64,000 bases of DNA from Cyanobium gracile_A (GTDB lineage Bacteria; Cyanobacteriota; Cyanobacteriia; PCC-6307; Cyanobiaceae), in NCBI RefSeq assembly GCF_034931305.1, contig NZ_JAYGHY010000002.1:60514-124513 (forward strand), written 5' to 3'. Made by a program: the position numbers and the translations under genes. Positions 10,437 to 17,840 of the stretch are shown here, piece by piece (position 1 is the first letter of the stretch; every line of letters begins with the position of its first letter). The notes below the pieces were generated by a model. That model did no database searches. It was not told the DNA's origin and saw only the letters and a list, made by a program, of their open reading frames with translations.

Positions 10437-10955
10437 TCAACCCGCCACGGTTCCCACCCCCTGCGAGGCCTTGGCGAAGAAGCTGCGCAGGCTGATGCCT
10501 GCTTCGTGGGCGGCCACGGTGATCTCAAGCTTCTGCTCCTCGTCGAGGCCGTCCCAGAAGGCATGGAACAGATCCAGCGAGGCCTTGGCACTGCCGACCA
10601 CCCCCAGGATGGCCATCGGTGCCGTCAGCCAGGGAAAGACCAGCAGCACCACCGAGAGCACGGCACCGACGGCGACCCCGGTTTTGGCGGATTCCAGACT
10701 TGTGCTCAGCACCAGCCGCACCTGGGTGAGCCGGTCAATCTCGCCCCGTTTGCGAAGGGCTTCGGTGCGCAGGGCCGTCAGCAGGGCCTGGTAGGTGGCA
10801 TAAAGCAGCACCCCGCCGACGGTGGATTCCGAGAAGAACTCACTGCCACTGAAGGCAGCGCCGTTGTGGTTCAGATCCAGCGACGCCAGTCCAGCCAGGG
10901 GGGCCGCTTCCCAACCGGCGCGGGGGATGCGGAAGGGATCGTGCTCGCGGGTCAT
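10437..10955 (-). CDS. hypothetical protein with two membrane helices
   Basis: 172 aa from the internal ATG at 10955; an upstream ATG at 10988 would add 11 residues. The N-terminal half is soluble (HDPFRIPRAGWEA), then a helix-rich part (LLTALRTEALRKRGEIDRLTQVRLVLS) leads into two hydrophobic segments (about 92-112 and 114-130). The tail EEQKLEITVAAHEAGISLRSFF is amphipathic. The protein faces the secreted NPWG protein tail-to-tail (48 bp apart), with a DoxX-family gene upstream on the same strand. No family recognised. Confidence 0.6.
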   Translation of the reverse strand: MTREHDPFRIPRAGWEAAPLAGLASLDLNHNGAAFSGSEFFSESTVGGVLLYATYQALLTALRTEALRKRGEIDRLTQVRLVLSTSLESAKTGVAVGAVLSVVLLVFPWLTAPMAILGVVGSAKASLDLFHAFWDGLDEEQKLEITVAAHEAGISLRSFFAKASQGVGTVAG

Positions 10956-11032
10956 GGTGCTGAAGGAGCCGGAAGTCAAGCCTGCCACAGGTGAACCAGG
11001 AGATCTGGCCTCCCGGGGCGGTCGAGCTTCGC

Positions 11033-11707
11033 TCAGCTGGCTTCGGGCACCAGGTCGTAGGAGGAGGCCGTGGCGCTGGTGCTCGGGGACTGCGCGGCAG
11101 GGTCAACGGAGTCGTCAACCAATCCGGCCACGATGCCGGCATCAAAGGAATAGCGACCCGGGCCGAGCAGGAGCAGGGCCAGGCTGCCGCCCAGATAGAG
11201 CACCACCAGCTCCAGCACATAGATGTTGAGCCCGCTGGTGAGGATGTGGTGGTAGGCGGCCACGGTCATCGTTCCGGTGAGGGCCAGGGCCCCGAGGGGC
11301 GACAGCAGCCCGAGAATCAGCAGCCAGCTGCCCAGGATCTCGGAATAACCCGCCACGTAGGCGAGGAACAACGGGAAGGGCAGGTGCAGGGGCACCACAT
11401 AGTTGTCGGCGAAGGACTGGGGATCGCCCAGCTTGTCCTGGCCGTGGTGGATCATCATCGCGCCGATCGCCAGGCGCAGAATCAGCAGTCCGATGTTGGC
11501 CAGGCGGCCCTCCCGCAGGAGATAGGACTGCAGGCCCCGGCGTGCATTGGCGGTGATGGCCGCGCCTGGAGACGCTGCAATCACACTCTCCTCCTCTCTG
11601 ACGGGCACTGCAGCGGTGGCGGTGGGGCGGTTGAGGGCGAGCATCCACAGGGCGATGAACGCGGTGAAGAAGCCCGCGAAGATCTCGAGCAGCAGGGTGG
11701 TGGTCAT
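11033..11707 (-). CDS. DoxX family membrane protein
   Basis: 224 aa. An N-terminal helix (about 3-25) and linker precede a four-helix DoxX domain (about 70-190) with LGLLILRLAIGAMMIHHGQDKLGD-like features: the RLxxGxxxxxHGxxKL pattern is present as RLAIGAMMIHHGQDKL. GYSEILGSWLLILG, also typical, follows. DoxX proteins are small membrane proteins linked to redox or sulfur metabolism, but no precise role can be given. The extra N-terminal helix is longer than in minimal DoxX proteins. Confidence 0.8.
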   Translation of the reverse strand: MTTTLLLEIFAGFFTAFIALWMLALNRPTATAAVPVREEESVIAASPGAAITANARRGLQSYLLREGRLANIGLLILRLAIGAMMIHHGQDKLGDPQSFADNYVVPLHLPFPLFLAYVAGYSEILGSWLLILGLLSPLGALALTGTMTVAAYHHILTSGLNIYVLELVVLYLGGSLALLLLGPGRYSFDAGIVAGLVDDSVDPAAQSPSTSATASSYDLVPEAS

Positions 11708-11739
11708 GGCGGCAGGGGAATTATGAAGATTCTGTCGCT

Positions 11740-13317
11740 TCAGGTAACGGAACGTGAAGCAGGTTCCAGGCCCAGATCCAGGCAGAGCTGGCCGTCGGCG
11801 ATCCGCTGGCGCCGGCGGCGGCCGCCCCTGCCGGTGGAGGCCAGGCCGGATCGCCTGGAGCCATGCCGTTCCTGGATCGCGTCCGCCGCTGCACCGAAGC
11901 CCGGTTGGCGCCGCAGGCCCCAGAGCTGTTCCCTGGCCTCCCGGGCGGCGGCGGCCACATCCACGATCGGGGCCGGGTAGTCGAGGCCGATGCGGCAGCC
12001 GCAGGCCGCCTGGGTGGCTGGATCCATCCGCCAGGGCTCATGGCGCCAGATGGCCGGCACCGCCGCCAGCTCGGGTAGCCAGCGCCCCAGAAACAGGCCG
12101 TCCGGATCGTGGTCGAGGCCCTGTTTGACCGGGTTGTAGATCCGGATCGTGTTGATGCCCGTGGTGCCGCTCTGCATCTGACACTGGCTCCAGTGGATGC
12201 CGGGCTCGTAGTCCACAAACTGGCGAGCCAGGTGCAGGCCGCTGTCGCGCCAGTCGATCCAGAGGTGATGGCTGGCGAAGGACAGCAGCATCGCCCGCAT
12301 GCGGAAGTTGATCCAGCCGCTGTGGTGCAGGGCCCGCATGCAGGCATCCACGAACGGCACGCCGGTGCGCCCCTCGCTCCAGGCCGCCAGCCGCTCGGGA
12401 TCGGTGCGACGCAGGCCCCGGGAGGCGGGATGGAGCTCCAGGATCTCGATCGAGGGCTGGCGTTCCAGCTTCTGGATGAAATGGCAGTGCCAGTGCAGGC
12501 GCGAGAGGAAGGCGTCCAGCGCCCGGGGCCAGCCGGCGCTGGCGTGAGCCGGCAGCGTCGCCAGGGCCAACCGGCGGGCGCGGGCCTCCTGCACCACCTC
12601 CCCCATCGACAGGGTGCCCCAGGCCAGGTGGGGCGAGAGCCGCGAACAGGCGTCAAAGGCGGTCAGGGGACTGGAAAGTCGGCGGTGGTAGCCGCGTCCC
12701 CGTTGGCGCAGGAATCCCTCCAGCAGTTCCCGTCCGGCCCGGCGGCCGCCTCGCTGCCGCGCGGGGCAGGGGTCCGCCGCCAGTCCCAGATCACGGGCGG
12801 TGGGCAGGGCCCGCGCGGCGATCCCGACCAGCGGGGTCAGGGTGGTGGGAGGGGCCAGCAGGGGTTCGGCCATGCGTTGCTCCCAGGCCCGGGCCCAGCC
12901 GCGGCGATCCTGCAAGCCCCGGATCACGCCGAAGCTGGCGCATTCCTGCCAGGGGATCCCCCGATCCCTGGCCCAGGCGGCCACCCGGCGGTCCCGCTCG
13001 TAGGTCCAGAGGTTGCCGGTTTCCTGGTGGCTCCACAGCCCATCGATGCCATGGCGGCGATGGGCGGCCTCCAGCACGGCCACCACCTCGCCAACACGGA
13101 CCACCAGAGGCTGGCCCAGGTCGGCTAGAGCCTCTGCCAACTCCTGCAGCGCCTCGCGGCAGAAGGTCCACTGCCGGGCTGAAGCGTCCGGGCGTTGCCA
13201 AAGCTCCGGTTCCACGACGTAGAGGGGCAGCACCGGGCCGCGTCGCGCCGCCTCCACCAGAGGGCGGTGGTCGTGAAGGCGCAGATCGCGCTTGAACCAG
13301 ACCACCTGCAGCGCCAT
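11740..13317 (-). CDS. deoxyribodipyrimidine photolyase / cryptochrome family protein
   Basis: 525 aa. The N-terminal photolyase domain (about 1-165) begins VVWFKRDLRLHDHRPL and contains SHQETGNLWTYERDR. The FAD-binding domain (about 270-480) shows INFRMRAMLLSF, WRDSGLHLARQFVDYEPGIHW and SGTTGINTIRIYNPVKQ, with DHDPDG just after. These are the core FAD/DNA-binding signatures of the family. Most likely function is light-driven repair of pyrimidine dimers. The QMQSGTTGIN variant resembles a subgroup distinct from classical E. coli Phr, so a cryptochrome-like role is possible. A small membrane protein lies just upstream on the same strand (22 bp gap). Confidence 0.88.
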   Translation of the reverse strand: MALQVVWFKRDLRLHDHRPLVEAARRGPVLPLYVVEPELWQRPDASARQWTFCREALQELAEALADLGQPLVVRVGEVVAVLEAAHRRHGIDGLWSHQETGNLWTYERDRRVAAWARDRGIPWQECASFGVIRGLQDRRGWARAWEQRMAEPLLAPPTTLTPLVGIAARALPTARDLGLAADPCPARQRGGRRAGRELLEGFLRQRGRGYHRRLSSPLTAFDACSRLSPHLAWGTLSMGEVVQEARARRLALATLPAHASAGWPRALDAFLSRLHWHCHFIQKLERQPSIEILELHPASRGLRRTDPERLAAWSEGRTGVPFVDACMRALHHSGWINFRMRAMLLSFASHHLWIDWRDSGLHLARQFVDYEPGIHWSQCQMQSGTTGINTIRIYNPVKQGLDHDPDGLFLGRWLPELAAVPAIWRHEPWRMDPATQAACGCRIGLDYPAPIVDVAAAAREAREQLWGLRRQPGFGAAADAIQERHGSRRSGLASTGRGGRRRRQRIADGQLCLDLGLEPASRSVT

Positions 13318-13339
13318 CGACGCAGGCTAGGAAGACCGC

Positions 13340-13477
13340 TCAGCGCTTCGGCAGGTCGCTGGGCCTCAGCACCACCACCACGACCCCCACCACCACCATC
13401 AGTGTCAGCACCGCTGCCCCGGCCAGGGGCAGCATCGTTTCCGTCTCCATGCGCGTCTCCGACGACTGAACCTTCAT
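13340..13477 (-). CDS. small single-helix membrane protein (36-45 aa), unrecognised
   Basis: Two in-frame ATGs (13477 and 13450) give 45 or 36 residues. After METETMLPLAG comes a helix rich in Val/Leu (about 20 residues), then a basic end RPSDLPKR. The composition is that of a genuine one-pass membrane protein. It is co-oriented with the photolyase (22 bp apart). It could be a small photosynthetic-complex subunit or an accessory protein, but I do not recognise it. The coding call rests on composition and position only. Confidence 0.5.
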   Translation of the reverse strand: MKVQSSETRMETETMLPLAGAAVLTLMVVVGVVVVVLRPSDLPKR

Positions 13478-13504
13478 CCTGCCCCTGAGCCCAGGTGCAC
13501 AGGC

Positions 13505-13534
13505 AAAAAAAAGGACGGGTCAGCGAACCCGTCC
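13505..13534 (-). terminator. hairpin plus T8, minus-strand terminator or attenuator
   Basis: Perfect 8-bp stem GGACGGGT/ACCCGTCC (13513-13520 with 13527-13534), 6-nt loop, followed in the minus direction by eight T residues (A8 at 13505-13512 on +). No minus-strand gene lies immediately upstream of it. It sits 27 bp before the small membrane-protein start, so it may end a short RNA or attenuate that gene. Confidence 0.75.
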
Positions 13535-13551
13535 CCGAAGAACGTCTTAAG

Positions 13552-13559
13552 AATTGTAA
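13552..13559 (-). promoter_or_regulatory. TTTACAAT element: possible -10 box or HLR1 half-site
   Basis: On the minus strand TTTACAAT contains TACAAT, a good -10 hexamer that would start an RNA near 13546, entering the hairpin-T8 element after about 12 nt. The same 8-mer equals one half of the HLR1 consensus bound by RpaB. No convincing -35 was seen. Either reading is inference. Confidence 0.35.
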
Positions 13560-13623
13560 AGGACCGACCCCCACGGGCGATTCATCGCCACTTCCGCGGT
13601 CTCCGCTCCCGCGCGCCAGGATG

Positions 13624-13641
13624 TTTACGTTCCGTTACATC
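13624..13641 (+). promoter_or_regulatory. HLR1-like direct repeat (possible RpaB site)
   Basis: TTTACGTT-CC-GTTACATC fits the HLR1 consensus (G/T)TTACA(T/A)(T/A)NN(G/T)TTACA(T/A)(T/A) at all but two positions. It ends 4 bp before ATG 13646, which is unusually close to a start codon and would suit repression, or a start codon further downstream. Confidence 0.45.
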
Positions 13642-13645
13642 AGCC

Positions 13646-13906
13646 ATGACGGTCGGCGAGCTCTACCTGGAATCCCTGGCCACCGGGATCATCACCCCCA
13701 CCGAACTCTCCTGGCTCACCCATGGGCAGGACCGTTTTTCCCGTCTGGAGGAAGCCACTGCCCTGAGGCTCGGTCGTCTGCTCGATCAGGGCGACATCCA
13801 GCTGGGCTGCCGCCTGGTGTCTGCCGACACCGCGGCCCCCGAGGAGCCCACCCCAGGCGTCCTCGAGGAATGGATCGAGCCCCTGGGTCGTCAACGGCAT
13901 CGCTGA
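13646..13906 (+). CDS. conserved cyanobacterial hypothetical protein, 86 aa
   Basis: 86 aa, soluble and mostly helical: ITPTELSWLTHGQDRFSRLEEA leads into ALRLGRLLDQGDIQLGCRL. I recall this pattern (a TP-EL-WL start, a basic-acidic helix and an LG-R tail) as recurring in marine and freshwater picocyanobacteria, but no function is attached. It lies directly upstream of a short Hli gene on the same strand (63 bp gap), with an HLR1-like repeat just before the start. A light-stress connection is therefore a reasonable guess. Confidence 0.7.
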   Translation: MTVGELYLESLATGIITPTELSWLTHGQDRFSRLEEATALRLGRLLDQGDIQLGCRLVSADTAAPEEPTPGVLEEWIEPLGRQRHR

Positions 13907-13931
13907 CGACAGTCACAACGCTTCACGATCG

Positions 13932-13949
13932 TTTACACTCCCTTCAAGT
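13932..13949 (+). promoter_or_regulatory. degenerate HLR1-like site upstream of hli
   Basis: TTTACACT-CC-CTTCAAGT, 20 bp before the Hli start. The first half is one mismatch from the HLR1 half-site; the second half is poor. Reported because the downstream gene class is the classical RpaB/HLR1 target. Confidence 0.3.
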
Positions 13950-13969
13950 TTCGCAAACAAACTCCTTCC

Positions 13970-14113
13970 ATGACCGACTCCACCACCCGCTTCGGCTTCG
14001 TCGCTTTCGCTGAAACCTGGAACGGCCGTCTCGCCATGCTCGGTTTCGTGATCGGCCTCGGCACCGAAATCCTCACCGGCCAAGGCATCCTTGCCCAGAT
14101 CGGCCTCGGCTGA
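13970..14113 (+). CDS. high-light-inducible protein, short form
   Basis: 47 aa, the typical length of small Hlips. It carries FAETWNGRLAMLGFVIGLGTEILTGQG, with the Glu-x-x-x-Asn-x-Arg chlorophyll-binding motif at residues 15-21 and a single membrane helix. The C-terminus (GILAQIGLG) matches the common Hlip ending. Located in thylakoids, probably associated with PSII assembly or chlorophyll synthesis complexes. The paralogue at 6266 is twice as long because of an N-terminal extension. Possible HLR1-like sites lie upstream. Confidence 0.92.
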   Translation: MTDSTTRFGFVAFAETWNGRLAMLGFVIGLGTEILTGQGILAQIGLG

Positions 14114-14195
14114 TTCACGGGAAGGTTCGCCTGCCTCAGCCCGGGTGGTTCTGCCATCCGGGCTTTGATGTCTGCAGCGTTCACCCCGATCCGCC

Positions 14196-14972
14196 ATGGC
14201 GCACGCTCTTGTCTTTGTCCTGGCCCCAGACGGTGCCCTGCCCGGCGATGGCGCCTCCTGGGCCGATCTCCTGGCGGCCCAACGCCTTGGCATCGGAAGT
14301 GGCATTGCCCTGCGCATGTTCCGCACAGCGACGCCACCCGAGCTGAGCCTTGATGAGCTGGTCGCTTCGGGTCAGGCCAACGTCAGCGGTGCCGATCCGT
14401 TCGTGCCCCTCCGCACCGATCCCTGCCAGGAAGATTCCACCTCCTCCGCGGAGACGGGCTCCGTCCGCCGACTGATCTGTGATGCCCTGGTGCCCCACTT
14501 GGAGCCTCGCTCCCTCTGGCTCGGCGCCTATGAGCTCAGCGGTCCTGAGCGTCAGGAACGCACCGGCCACCCGGCGGATGGCCTGGCCATCACGTCGATA
14601 CGCTGTCTCGACCAGTTTTCCCTGCGAGACGCCGATAACGAAACCTGCTGGTTCTATCCCACCGAAAACGGCGATTATCTCTGCTGGGAAAACCAGCGTT
14701 CGCTTGAGCTCTCCCCCGGCTATCCCGCCGATCCGTGCATCCAGGAGCAGAGCATTCCCTACGAGCGCAGCGACCTGAGGCTGCTCTGGTCGCTGATGGC
14801 CGACGATCAGGCCTTGACCTGTGTTGGTCTGACCTACCAAAGCCGCCGCATCGAATGGCCGGTGACCGCCTGTGATCCCGAGCCCTTTGCCACCTGGACC
14901 TCCTTTCGGGTCGACAGCATGGCGGATGACAATTACCGGGAAACGTCCAGCATCACGGTGTTCTCTGGCTGA
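14196..14972 (+). CDS. hypothetical protein, 258 aa
   Basis: Soluble, acidic protein with no signal peptide or membrane helix. It shows an alternating, beta-rich composition and several Trp/Cys residues (SLWLGAYELSG, NETCWFYPTENGDYLCWENQ), ending in PFATWTSFRVDSM. No family recognised. Codon use matches its neighbours, and the frame is clean over its whole length, which supports it being real. It converges on the DUF2973 gene (8 bp gap). Confidence 0.65.
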   Translation: MAHALVFVLAPDGALPGDGASWADLLAAQRLGIGSGIALRMFRTATPPELSLDELVASGQANVSGADPFVPLRTDPCQEDSTSSAETGSVRRLICDALVPHLEPRSLWLGAYELSGPERQERTGHPADGLAITSIRCLDQFSLRDADNETCWFYPTENGDYLCWENQRSLELSPGYPADPCIQEQSIPYERSDLRLLWSLMADDQALTCVGLTYQSRRIEWPVTACDPEPFATWTSFRVDSMADDNYRETSSITVFSG

Positions 14973-14980
14973 AGGTCCCT

Positions 14981-15193
14981 TCAGCTGGCCTGTTCGTAGA
15001 GCTGTTCAAGCCGTTCGCGACTGAGGTCCACATACAGCACTTCTTCGCCCGGGGCGGGGGCTTCGGGATGGGAGGGCCGCTTGGCCGGCATGGTCGAAGC
15101 GCTGCGCAGGTTCTGGGTCATCAGGGCAAAGGCGCCGCCAGCGATCACCGCGAAGCTGACCATGTAAACGATGGGGAACAGGGCTTCCAGCAT
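14981..15193 (-). CDS. DUF2973-like small membrane protein
   Basis: 70 aa with one N-terminal helix (about 5-27), a short basic segment (SASTMPAKRPSHPE) and a conserved-looking tail VLYVDLSRERLEQLYEQAS. The plan of one helix, linker and a terminal VDLSRE--QLY--A stretch is that of the cyanobacterial DUF2973 family. No function is known for that family. It is 69 bp from the next minus-strand gene, so it may be transcribed with it. Confidence 0.6.
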   Translation of the reverse strand: MLEALFPIVYMVSFAVIAGGAFALMTQNLRSASTMPAKRPSHPEAPAPGEEVLYVDLSRERLEQLYEQAS

Positions 15194-15262
15194 GGGTCTC
15201 TCGCTTTGTCCCAGGCTAATGTGAAGATCTGTTAAACGTGGGCGACGCTTCGGCGTGAAGCC

Positions 15263-15856
15263 TCACGGATTGAGCCTTTCCTCTTGCCAGCCGTTGGCGG
15301 CTCGCCAGCAGCGGCGCCGGTGCGGATGACCCAGCAGCTCCAGCAGCTCCACCCGCTGCAGCTGCACCCGCAGCAGCTCGAAGTGCTCCGGCCTTGGCGC
15401 GCCGTCTTGAAGTTCCCGCGGGAACGGGGCTTCGGCCTGCAGCGGGTCCCCTGGCGTCGGCCAGCCCCAGAGAGCCCGGCCCCTGGGCGTGAGAGCCTGC
15501 CAGTGGCGATCCAGGGCCTGCCGTTCCTCTTCACCACCTAGCGGGAGCCGATGCCCCCTGAGGCGGAACTGGCAGCGGGCCTTGGGCAGCACCCAGCAAA
15601 GTTCCAGCGGTGCCAGCCCCTTCAGTTCGCCGCTTTTGGCACTGCGGCGGTCGGTGAGCAGGTCCAGGGCCGCTCCCCCGGCCCAGCAGCGGAACACCAG
15701 GGTGCGCACCCTCGGGGTGCCGTCCGCCGCCAGGCTGGCCAGCTGCAACCAGCGGGCCTGGGGAGACCGTCCCTGGCGCTCCAGCGCCCCGCGCAGCAGC
15801 GGGCGCCAAGGCGGCAGGGGTTCGTCCTGGGTTGGCGCGGGCATGGCGTCGGTCAT
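15263..15856 (-). CDS. PPOX-class FMN flavoprotein (pyridoxamine phosphate oxidase-like)
   Basis: 197 aa. A split-barrel flavin-binding domain: ARWLQLASLAADGTPRVRTLVFR near residues 35-57 is the characteristic entry, followed by LLTDRRSAKSGELKGL (phosphate-binding RS-K). The end WQEERLNP is also typical (W-x-x-x-RL-P). It resembles the cyanobacterial Alr4036/Npun_F5749-type PPOX group rather than true PdxH. Probable FMN-dependent oxidoreductase, substrate unknown. The stop of the following methyltransferase lies 9 bp upstream, so the two genes are likely co-transcribed. Confidence 0.82.
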   Translation of the reverse strand: MTDAMPAPTQDEPLPPWRPLLRGALERQGRSPQARWLQLASLAADGTPRVRTLVFRCWAGGAALDLLTDRRSAKSGELKGLAPLELCWVLPKARCQFRLRGHRLPLGGEEERQALDRHWQALTPRGRALWGWPTPGDPLQAEAPFPRELQDGAPRPEHFELLRVQLQRVELLELLGHPHRRRCWRAANGWQEERLNP

Positions 15857-15865
15857 GGGGCGGGC

Positions 15866-16519
15866 CTAGGGCGCAGGCTTTTCGGCCACCACGGCAAAGA
15901 ACGGGTCCCCCTGTCCCCCCAGCCAGCCCTGGGGGCCCTCGGCCCGGGTCGCTTCGGCGATCAGCTGCGGGGCCGGCCAGCCCTGGGCCTGCAGCACCCG
16001 GCTGATGTAGGCGAGGTGATCCCTGTCGCTGCCGTCGGTCCAGACCTGGGGCGCCTTCTGGAAGAACATCCGGTTGGAGAAGGCCACGATCACCTGGCCG
16101 CAGGGGCGCACCACCCGCAGCAGTTCGGCCGCCACCGGTTCGGGCCGTTGCAGGTACTGCCAGCCCGCCACCATCAGCGCCGCATCCACGCTGGCGTCCG
16201 CCAGGGGAAGCCGCTGGTCCTGGTTGAGGTTCTGCAGCCAGTGCCGATCCAGGCGGGGGTTCGCCGCCAGCTCGGCCCCGTTGAGGCCATGGCCGATCAC
16301 CTCCTCGTAGCGGATCTCCTCGGGCAGGTGACTCACCCAGCTGCTCATCAGATCCAGCACCACCGCACAGGGGGGGATCCGCTCGCGGTAAAGCGCCGTG
16401 AGCCGGCGGCGGAAAGCGCCGTCGAGGTGCTGCACGTAGCGCGGCTCCGCATAGAAGAGGGCGTCGTCGGTGCCGTCCAGCTTGCGCCGCTCCGCCTCGT
16501 TCAGCACCAGCACCGCCAT
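15866..16519 (-). CDS. class I SAM-dependent methyltransferase
   Basis: 217 aa. Motif I appears as CAVVLDLMSSWVSHLP (about 51-66), with the Gly-rich loop replaced by Ser-rich residues. Later motifs are LPLADASVDAALMVAGWQYL (about 104-123) and LRVVRPCGQVIVAFSNRMFF (about 133-152). These fit the Methyltransf_11 fold. Substrate unknown; the degenerate motif I means SAM binding should not be assumed. Upstream of the PPOX gene in the same orientation. Confidence 0.75.
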   Translation of the reverse strand: MAVLVLNEAERRKLDGTDDALFYAEPRYVQHLDGAFRRRLTALYRERIPPCAVVLDLMSSWVSHLPEEIRYEEVIGHGLNGAELAANPRLDRHWLQNLNQDQRLPLADASVDAALMVAGWQYLQRPEPVAAELLRVVRPCGQVIVAFSNRMFFQKAPQVWTDGSDRDHLAYISRVLQAQGWPAPQLIAEATRAEGPQGWLGGQGDPFFAVVAEKPAP

Positions 16520-16585
16520 GGCCCTCGGAAGTCCGATCTGCTGCCATGGTGGCGAATCGCGGCGCCCGAGGCGGCGCTTTCCGCC

Positions 16586-16978
16586 ATGCCCCCTGCCCTT
16601 TCACCCCCCTTTCTGGTGCTGGCCGCCGACGACCCCGAGCGTCTGGCCGTCTTCTACGGCGCCCTGCTGGGGACGGACCCGCTGCGCGGGGTCAGCCCCA
16701 GCCACTGGCGTTTGCTGGGGCCAGGCGAGGGGCGGCTGGAGATCTACGCCCCGTCCCGCCGGCGTCCCCGTCCCCGCGGCGAGGGCCGGCTGGCCCTCTG
16801 CTTCTCCCGCCCGGCGGGGCAGAACCCGCCCCTGCAGGTGCTCAACGACTGGCTCACGACCGTCCTGCCCCTGGGGGCGGCACTGGTGGATCCGCCGCGG
16901 CAGGAACCCTTCGGCGCCGAGGCCTGGCTGGCCGATCCGGAGGCAAACCGGCTGCTGCTCCTGGTCAGCGCGGCCTGA
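16586..16978 (+). CDS. VOC/glyoxalase-like protein
   Basis: 130 aa from ATG 16586. The N-terminus FLVLAADDPERLAVFYGALLG is the first beta-alpha-beta unit of a vicinal-oxygen-chelate fold. The end GAEAWLADPEANRLLLLV is the matching last strand with a D-P-x-x-N pattern. No strong metal-ligand set is visible, so it may be a non-catalytic binding member. Divergent from the methyltransferase (66 bp) and overlapping the kinase on the other strand by 14 bp at its 3' end. Confidence 0.75.
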   Translation: MPPALSPPFLVLAADDPERLAVFYGALLGTDPLRGVSPSHWRLLGPGEGRLEIYAPSRRRPRPRGEGRLALCFSRPAGQNPPLQVLNDWLTTVLPLGAALVDPPRQEPFGAEAWLADPEANRLLLLVSAA

Positions 16979-17840
16979 GCTGCAGCTGGCTGGCGTAGGG
17001 TCCGCGGCCATCGAGGCAGGCGGCGCCGCAATGGGCCCCGAGGCTGATGGCGTCCTGGAGGTTCCAGCCGGCAGCCAGAGCCGTGGTGACACCGGCGGCG
17101 AAACTGTCGCCGGCGCCGTAGGCATCCAGCGCGGGCCCTCGGCGCGGCACGGCGGCATAGCGGCCGCCGGGGTTCAGCACCCCGCCCCTTTCGGCCTCGG
17201 TGCCGATGCGCAGCCGGGGCGCTGGATCGAGATCCCCTGACTGGTAGGCCTCGCCGGGGTCGGTGGCGCTGCCGATCAGGGCGTCGAGGCTCACCCCTGC
17301 CGCGTTCAGGGTCGGCAGGCGCACCCGAGGCGTGGCGGCCAGCACCCGGGCCCGCCGCGCCAGCCGCAGGCCAGCCGCATCGGTGGCCGTGACGAAGACG
17401 CCATCGGCCCCAGCCAGCCTCTGCCACGGCAGCCCATCGGCGGCGGTGGGCATCAGCCGCTCGCCGATCACCGTGATCGTGCGCTCGCCGCCGGCGTCGA
17501 TGAAGGTGATTCCCCGCCGCGTCGGGGCCTCCCGCCAGGCGATGTGCAGCTCCAGCCCCAGCTCCTCAAGCTCAACGGCGGCCCGGCGGCCGAGGGCGTC
17601 GTCGCCCAGGGCGGTGAAGAACGGAATCCGCTGTCCCGTCAGACGGGCCATCTGCACGGCCACCACGGCGCCGCCACCGGCGGGGAGCTCACAGAAGTCG
17701 TCGGCGTGGAGGATCTCGCCGGCCGCCGGCAGATGGTGAACGCCGACGAAGCTCACCACCTCCACATGGCCCACCACCGCCAGGGCCAGCGGGGGCAGCT
17801 CCGGCAGCGCCGCCAGGGGCAGGGGGACGAGGGGCTCCAT
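16965..17840 (-). CDS. PfkB/ribokinase-family carbohydrate kinase
   Basis: 291 aa. The N-terminal GG-containing signature appears as ELPAGGGAVVAVQMARLTG (about 51-69). The C-terminal anion-hole/catalytic motif is DAYGAGDSFAAGV (about 244-256, Asp of GAGD catalytic). The core ATP-binding region lies between. Phosphorylates a sugar or nucleoside; no substrate signature seen. Its start directly abuts the stop of the ABC-2 permease upstream (17840/17841), so it is the last gene of that operon. Confidence 0.85.
   Translation of the reverse strand: MEPLVPLPLAALPELPPLALAVVGHVEVVSFVGVHHLPAAGEILHADDFCELPAGGGAVVAVQMARLTGQRIPFFTALGDDALGRRAAVELEELGLELHIAWREAPTRRGITFIDAGGERTITVIGERLMPTAADGLPWQRLAGADGVFVTATDAAGLRLARRARVLAATPRVRLPTLNAAGVSLDALIGSATDPGEAYQSGDLDPAPRLRIGTEAERGGVLNPGGRYAAVPRRGPALDAYGAGDSFAAGVTTALAAGWNLQDAISLGAHCGAACLDGRGPYASQLQLRPR

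Noticed and set aside
13646..14113. RNA gene candidates between photolyase and hli
   Set aside because: Apart from the hairpin-T8 element nothing resembles tRNA, 6S RNA or the Yfr families I can recognise.
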